Source: Endotrypanum monterogeii (lineage: Eukaryota; Euglenozoa; Kinetoplastea; Trypanosomatida; Trypanosomatidae). From it: a DNA stretch of 10,839 nt. This document shows, piece after piece, positions 7,283-10,839 of the stretch (positions within the stretch are counted from its first letter, which is position 1; each line of letters begins with the position of its first letter). The notes beneath the pieces are model-generated. The model saw only the letters and a list, made by a program, of their open reading frames with translations. It did not search any database and was not told the origin of the DNA. The position numbers were made by a program, and so were the translations under genes. The DNA lies in contig CM007320.1 of assembly GCA_000333855.2 (NCBI GenBank), forward strand, positions 2,570,088 to 2,580,926. Reading direction: 5' to 3'.

Positions 7283-7651
7283 ATGGATTGGGAAATACAC
7301 GCAACAGCGACTTCTCATGAGATTGTCTCGTGGGATAATCTGCAGAGAGAAAGGAAGAAGGACGGGGAGAGGGGGAGGGGGAGGGGGGGGGGCGCATACT
7401 TTCGCGTATGGGAGCGGAGACGCACGAAGTCTCCACTATTTGCTGCTCACATTTCCACCCCCCCCCAGCCTGCGCGTCTCGGTGTCATTGTGCTCGTCTT
7501 CGCTTCGTCCAATATTTCCTTCTCGTACATTGCGAAATACCCACTGACAGGTGCAGCTCAGGGCAGGCACTACACACACAATGCACATTCACGGTATAAG
7601 CCCCCGAAAGGGGTGCGTCGCGAACGACAATTGCACTTCTATTTCACTTGA
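7283..7651 (+). CDS. Possible small hypothetical protein (122 residues), weak
   Basis: This is the first ATG after the acceptor at 7214, in a favourable AAAAATGG context. The translation starts with an ordinary-looking 20 residues, then a Lys/Arg/Gly-rich stretch (22-37) produced by a purine run that includes G10, then a hydrophobic segment (about 66-84, LGVIVLVFASSNISFSYIA) that could be a membrane helix, and a basic tail. No homolog is recognised. Two homopolymers (G10 at 7383-7392, C9 at 7458-7466) inside the frame make it unstable and argue against a conserved gene. It is listed because it could explain the long spacer. Confidence 0.2.
   Translation: MDWEIHATATSHEIVSWDNLQRERKKDGERGRGRGGGAYFRVWERRRTKSPLFAAHISTPPQPARLGVIVLVFASSNISFSYIAKYPLTGAAQGRHYTHNAHSRYKPPKGVRRERQLHFYFT
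7364..7392 (+). repeat. G-rich tract with G-quadruplex pattern
   Basis: Four G-runs (4, 5, 5 and 10 bases) are separated by AGA, A and A, so the + strand, and any transcript from it, matches the usual four-tract quadruplex pattern with very short loops. A C9 run at 7458-7466 could pair with the G10 instead. Confidence 0.8.
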
Positions 7652-7766
7652 AAAAAGATAAGATTTTATATTGCCCAGTATCTGAGAGAGAGAGGTGAAA
7701 TCATAATTGATCTGTGTGGTGTCTCATTCCCCCCTACCTCCCATTGGGATGTTTTCTCTTCGCTTG

Positions 7767-7786
7767 ATATATATATATATATATAT
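7767..7786. repeat. (AT)10 microsatellite
   Basis: Ten uninterrupted AT units lie in the long spacer, followed by a short second TATA stretch (7791-7795). Confidence 0.9.
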
Positions 7787-7904
7787 CTGTATATAAACTC
7801 TATTCTTTGACGCGGCCAACGGTGTACTTGTATTCATTTTTTGTTATCTATCGCTTTCTTTCTACACATACACACAGTGACTTGTTGTTCATTACTTTGG
7901 ACAG

Positions 7905-7921
7905 TTTTTTTTTTTTTTTTT
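7905..7921 (+). repeat. T17 homopolymer
   Basis: Seventeen consecutive T residues are flanked by ACAG and GACTGT. It could act as a polypyrimidine tract, but the next AG downstream is followed by no convincing reading frame. Confidence 0.9.
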
Positions 7922-8088
7922 GACTGTTTTGCGCTCTTCATTACTCTCTGATGTCTGCTCGTTCGCAAGTGTTTTTTTTTAAATAATATTTGTTATCAGA
8001 TCGAGTGTGCGTGTTGTACAAAAGAAATTTACTTTATCTGATGCTCATAATGTCCTCCTTTCTCCCTTTCTACATGTGTATATACTCG

Positions 8089-8112
8089 CACACACACACA
8101 CACACACACACA
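8089..8112. repeat. (CA)12 microsatellite
   Basis: Twelve uninterrupted CA units lie in the long spacer, likely polymorphic in length. Confidence 0.9.
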
Positions 8113-9032
8113 TTTCTACATTCGCACTTTTTCTCTCAACCTCATAACCCACACCCTTTTCGTACTCTCTACCCATATCGATGTCAGGCACAATTTGCTT
8201 GCGTTGTGTACTTGAGAGAGTTGATATGCCACGTCTAGTTTCTGCTTTCCGCAAGTGACACGCCATATCTCTATCTCGGTGATGGTGTAGCTGTATATAA
8301 TCAACAGCGTTTTTTTTTTTTGCTGCTGTTGGCGGTTTGGCAGCTGCCGCTGGTGGTGTTTCTCTCCTTTTTTTCATCTCTGTTTATCCCTCCGAATGAC
8401 GTAATGTGTGCGTGTGTGCGTGTAGTGTAAGGTACTCCGACTGAACGCAAAAATAATAATAGAGAACATCGATAGCACTCGGGGATGCTGACGATGACGG
8501 TGGGCGCGAAAGACTTGTTTCCCAAACCGCACATGTCGTTCAACGGCAAGGGAGTATGGTGAAGGGGTTCCGAGAAGAGAATCAACGGGTATTGATACCT
8601 AGTCGCTGCATCGGTTGCGTACATGTAAACTTGATGCACTCCCTCCCCTCCGCTGAAAGTCTCATCACAATTTTTTTTTTCCCTGGCCTATCAAGCGAAT
8701 AACAGCTCCCTTGACACGGTCGATGACCTCTTGTGGCTGAGAACGCGTTTGTGCCCACTTTCGTCTTTGCTTCTGTTAGTGTTTCCATGCTTCAGCTTTA
8801 AAAATGCTTGCAGCCTATTGGTGCCACCAAAGCCGCGCTCTATTGCATCCTTCGTCTGTCTCTCTCTTTATATTTCGATACGATTGCGTGTGGCTACGCC
8901 TATGTACCTATATACATACATATTCTGTCCCTGCGACGAGTACAATCTGACCTAACATCGAAAGCCGAACCCTGTTGTACCGGCAGTGCTCCGACAAACA
9001 CCGAGAACAAAAACAATAGACTTCACCCTTAA

Positions 9033-9049
9033 ATTTTTTTTTTCTGTAG
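9033..9049 (+). promoter_or_regulatory. Polypyrimidine tract and trans-splice acceptor for the SAP-motif gene
   Basis: T10 followed by CTGTAG, with the AG at 9048-9049, is the clearest acceptor in the window. It gives a 140-nt 5' UTR with no ATG before 9190. It also cuts off the in-frame upstream extension that begins near 8986. Confidence 0.7.
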
Positions 9050-9189
9050 CGTGTGAACGACAATATATTGTCCTTTTCAATCATTCTTGTTCGCTTCGGT
9101 GTGTCCACTTACTGCAATCTCGGTCAAAATTTCGCACATCCACACATCAAACGAGACGGGTAAAACAGACACACAAAAAGAGAGCAATA

Positions 9190-9912
9190 ATGCCATTCTG
9201 GAAGAAGTACGTCTACACAAAGCCCGAGGTGGATGACGATGACTTACCCCTGCCAGAGCATCGCATATTCGATGACGACGGCCGCATAAAGGAGGCGCTG
9301 GTCGAAGCCTGGAGAAAGTCGTCGAAAAATATTAATTCGGCGGTAAACGCAAAGAAGTTGCCGCTGCCCTCTCCCAAGACGCGCGCCTCTCTCCTCAAAT
9401 CTGTCGGGGCAAAACAAACAACTCCGATCAAGAAAGTAGACTTGAGGTCCTCCCCCTCTCAGTCGCCCCGGAAGACGGCTTCTCGCTCCCCACTCATCCG
9501 CGGATCGACAAACAGCTCACCGAACCGGTCAATCGTGCGTGCCGTCTCCCCAGAACCCCAACCTATCATGTCTGCAGGAGGCACACCGCGCAGGGCAGCC
9601 CAGAAGAAGACTCCCGCCACAAAATCGTCGTCGAAGCAGTCATCTTCGAGGAGGGCCGCTTCCCGGTCTTCTGCGCGAGCGAGCTCACCTCCACCGGCGA
9701 AGCCCAAGCCAGTAGCGAAGACGACGGCCGGCCGTCGGCGTTCTCGCTCGCGCTCTAGCTCTCGGCGGAAGGCCCCTGCGACGCCTTCCAAGACACCAAG
9801 CCCTGCGTGGACCCTTGCGGCGTTAAAGGAGTTCGCAAAAGACAACTCGATCCAGCTGAAGGGTGCCAAGACTAAAGCTGGCGTACTCAACGCCATCCGA
9901 GGCTCCTCGTGA
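9190..9912 (+). CDS. Basic SAP-motif protein with SP/TP and RS repeats, probably nuclear
   Basis: The predicted protein has 240 residues. The N-terminus (1-45) is well-ordered looking: an aromatic/basic start (MPFWKKYVY), an acidic patch D15-D18, and a helix-like stretch (about 31-43). The middle (about 55-205) is low-complexity, strongly basic and rich in Ser, Pro, Ala and Lys, with many SP/TP sites (for example S61-P62, S89-P90, S120-P121, T132-P133) suited to proline-directed kinases, and an RS-like stretch RRRSRSRSSSRRK (182-194) with nuclear-localisation character. The C-terminus (about 206-238) fits a SAP motif: helix LAALKEFAKDN, then LKGAKTKAGVLNAIRG with the conserved Gly and Lys. 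SAP motifs typically bind AT-rich DNA or chromatin. T. brucei has a described chromatin protein named TbSAP; orthology is only a possibility. The start is the first ATG after a strong acceptor. Confidence 0.88.
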   Translation: MPFWKKYVYTKPEVDDDDLPLPEHRIFDDDGRIKEALVEAWRKSSKNINSAVNAKKLPLPSPKTRASLLKSVGAKQTTPIKKVDLRSSPSQSPRKTASRSPLIRGSTNSSPNRSIVRAVSPEPQPIMSAGGTPRRAAQKKTPATKSSSKQSSSRRAASRSSARASSPPPAKPKPVAKTTAGRRRSRSRSSSRRKAPATPSKTPSPAWTLAALKEFAKDNSIQLKGAKTKAGVLNAIRGSS

Positions 9913-10130
9913 AGTGTGTGCGGTTAGACCAATAATTTGCGTCGTGTTGCTCAGCTGCCCTCTTAAGAAAAAAAAAAAAAGAGGGGGGTTCGCGAATTTA
10001 GAGATGATTGTGGTGATGGCGGACTAGCAGTACAGCAGACACTATTCACACTGCGTTATTTCATTTTCTTTATTTTCTCTCCTGTCTTCCCTTTCCAGTC
10101 CCCTTGTTCCCACAAATGGAAGGAGTATGC

Positions 10131-10134
<4 letters not shown>

Positions 10135-10163
<29 letters not shown>
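10135..10163. repeat. (GT)14 microsatellite
   Basis: Fourteen GT units run into a G-rich stretch (10163-10179) with several GGG runs. Length polymorphism is expected. Confidence 0.9.
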
Positions 10164-10316
10164 GTGGGCGGGGCGGGTGGCAGATAGGCAGACAAACCAC
10201 GCCTGCGCTTATCCGTTGTTGTATGTGCTCCTCTCCCTTTCTTTCTTTTGAGTTGTTCTTTTACATTAGATCTCTCCCCTTTTTTTTCTCCTCTCAAATC
10301 TGTTCCTTCTACCGTG

Positions 10317-10679
10317 ATGTGTTCGGCGGTTGCACCTCGGTGCGAGGCCAGCATCGAAAAGAAAGAATGCTGGGTACTTGCTCGTATGTATGCGGATGTT
10401 CGTGTATCTTGCTCGGCGATGAAGCTCCCTAGATATTTCCTCCTTGCTCTCCTTTTCTTTCCTCCATTTTCTCCGACCTATGTTTTTCCCGCGTGTCTTG
10501 TGCGCGTCACCGTATGCGTTGGTATGTATACGGATCAATACCCTAGATGTGATTGTACTATTACCTCTCTGTTTCATGGCACACCATCCTTCAGAGCAAC
10601 TATCGCAGTGAGGCCGGTGAAGGAGAGGGAGGGCGGCGGTCCTCCCTGGAGTAAATGCACAGGAATACAAAGGCAGTGA
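10317..10679 (+). CDS. Possible small hypothetical protein (120 residues), weak
   Basis: A pyrimidine tract at about 10229-10249 is followed by an AG at 10251-10252, and the first ATG after it (10317) opens 120 codons. The translation has mixed composition with nine Cys residues, a hydrophobic stretch around residues 40-70 (starting YFLLALLFF) and a basic C-terminus. No domain is recognised. The hydrophobic part coincides with a CT-rich DNA stretch, which produces Leu/Phe/Pro by composition, so this may well be untranslated sequence. Confidence 0.18.
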   Translation: MCSAVAPRCEASIEKKECWVLARMYADVRVSCSAMKLPRYFLLALLFFPPFSPTYVFPACLVRVTVCVGMYTDQYPRCDCTITSLFHGTPSFRATIAVRPVKEREGGGPPWSKCTGIQRQ

Positions 10680-10692
10680 AAGCATATGCGGA

Positions 10693-10701
10693 CCCCCCCC
10701 C

Positions 10702-10742
<41 letters not shown>
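10693..10742. repeat. C11 run followed by (AT)n microsatellite
   Basis: Eleven C residues (10693-10703) run directly into 39 bases of alternating AT. Both are error-prone for sequencing and assembly. Confidence 0.9.
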
Positions 10743-10743
<1 letters not shown>

Positions 10744-10839
10744 GTACGAGACGACGTACGAGGTAGGTAGGGTAGGGTAGGTTAGTAGTAGTACGTACTA
10801 CGTACGTAGTACGTGTCGTACGTACTACGTACGTAGTCG
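10741..10839. repeat. Palindromic low-complexity terminus built from ACGT/GTA/TAC words
   Basis: A perfect 22-bp palindrome lies at 10793-10814 and a perfect 14-bp palindrome at 10824-10837. The 20-mer starting at 10791 is repeated exactly at 10818, a 27-base offset. An octamer CGTACGAG recurs at 10743 and 10755. Between them is a GGTAGG/TAGGG-like stretch (10762-10785) that is only vaguely telomere-like. The texture differs from everything else in the window. Confidence 0.85.

Larger units (their letters stand above)
6634..9032. other. Unusually long spacer (2.4 kb) between dehydrogenase and SAP-motif genes
   Basis: This has the composition of kinetoplastid UTR/intergenic DNA: T-rich tracts (6848-6859, 6926-6934, 7163-7174, 8311-8321, 8671-8680), pyrimidine-rich stretches, microsatellites and A-rich patches. 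One small frame (7283-7651) has a plausible leader and is listed as a weak candidate; the other frames are short, repeat-driven or lack any leader. No tRNA, rRNA or snoRNA could be recognised, though a snoRNA or other small RNA without strong motifs would be missed by eye. Either the dehydrogenase 3' UTR is long, or one or more short transcripts lie here. Confidence 0.6.
9913..10839. other. Spacer downstream of the SAP-motif gene
   Basis: This contains the 3' UTR of the SAP-motif gene with an A13 tract (9968-9980), a (GT)14 repeat, pyrimidine-rich sequence (10220-10310, 10430-10475), a weak small frame (10317-10679), an AT microsatellite and a palindromic low-complexity end. No further convincing gene is visible before the window ends. 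Confidence 0.6.

Noticed and set aside
8986..9189. N-terminal extension of the SAP-motif protein
   Set aside because: It has no in-frame ATG and is interrupted by the strong splice acceptor at 9049.
9459..9896. 145-codon minus-strand frame
   Set aside because: Antisense shadow of the low-complexity SAP-motif gene.
9986..9995. GGTTCG sequence resembling a tRNA T-arm
   Set aside because: No matching acceptor stem, A-box or anticodon arm is found around it on either strand.
10762..10788. TAGGG-like units resembling telomere repeats
   Set aside because: The units are irregular and none is an exact TTAGGG; there is no array, so a telomere is not supported.

Overview
The window looks like nuclear DNA of a kinetoplastid flagellate, most likely Leishmania or a close leishmaniine relative. 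The evidence is intronless genes all on the + strand, separated by long spacers full of polypyrimidine tracts followed by an AG (the usual trans-splice acceptor layout), abundant (TA)n, (GT)n/(CA)n and poly-T microsatellites, and protein families typical of these parasites. The species cannot be fixed from the sequence alone. No strand switch is seen, so the whole window is probably part of one polycistronic transcription unit.

Layout: 1-675 is non-coding and holds a GC-rich block (about 290-600) that may be a degenerate SIDER-type retroposon. 883-1893 encodes a protein with a C-terminal FHA domain that resembles the SNIP1/Pml1 class. 1894-3116 is a spacer with a patterned AT array. 3142-4179 encodes a largely disordered protein with one C2HC zinc knuckle of the ZC2HC1 type; its reading frame stays open for about 106 codons past the stop. 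4180-5091 is a spacer. 5158-6633 encodes a complete D-lactate dehydrogenase-like flavoprotein ending in the PTS1-like tripeptide AHL. 6634-9049 is an unusually long spacer (2.4 kb) with one weak small-gene candidate (7283-7651) and a G-quadruplex-type tract. 9190-9912 encodes a basic, SP/TP- and RS-rich protein with a C-terminal SAP motif. 9913-10839 is a spacer with a second weak small-gene candidate (10317-10679), ending in about 100 bases of palindromic low-complexity sequence that may be an assembly edge.

The four supported genes do not form a pathway. In these organisms neighbouring genes share transcription but not necessarily function, and expression is set mainly by mRNA processing and 3' UTRs. 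The gene calls, domain calls and zinc and flavin motifs are read directly from the sequence. The SIDER call, the glycosomal location of the dehydrogenase, the SNIP1 relationship and the splice acceptors are inferences. I see no clear new multi-gene system. The items most worth a second look are the unusual FHA protein, the open frame after the zinc-finger stop, the PTS1 on the dehydrogenase and the long spacer.
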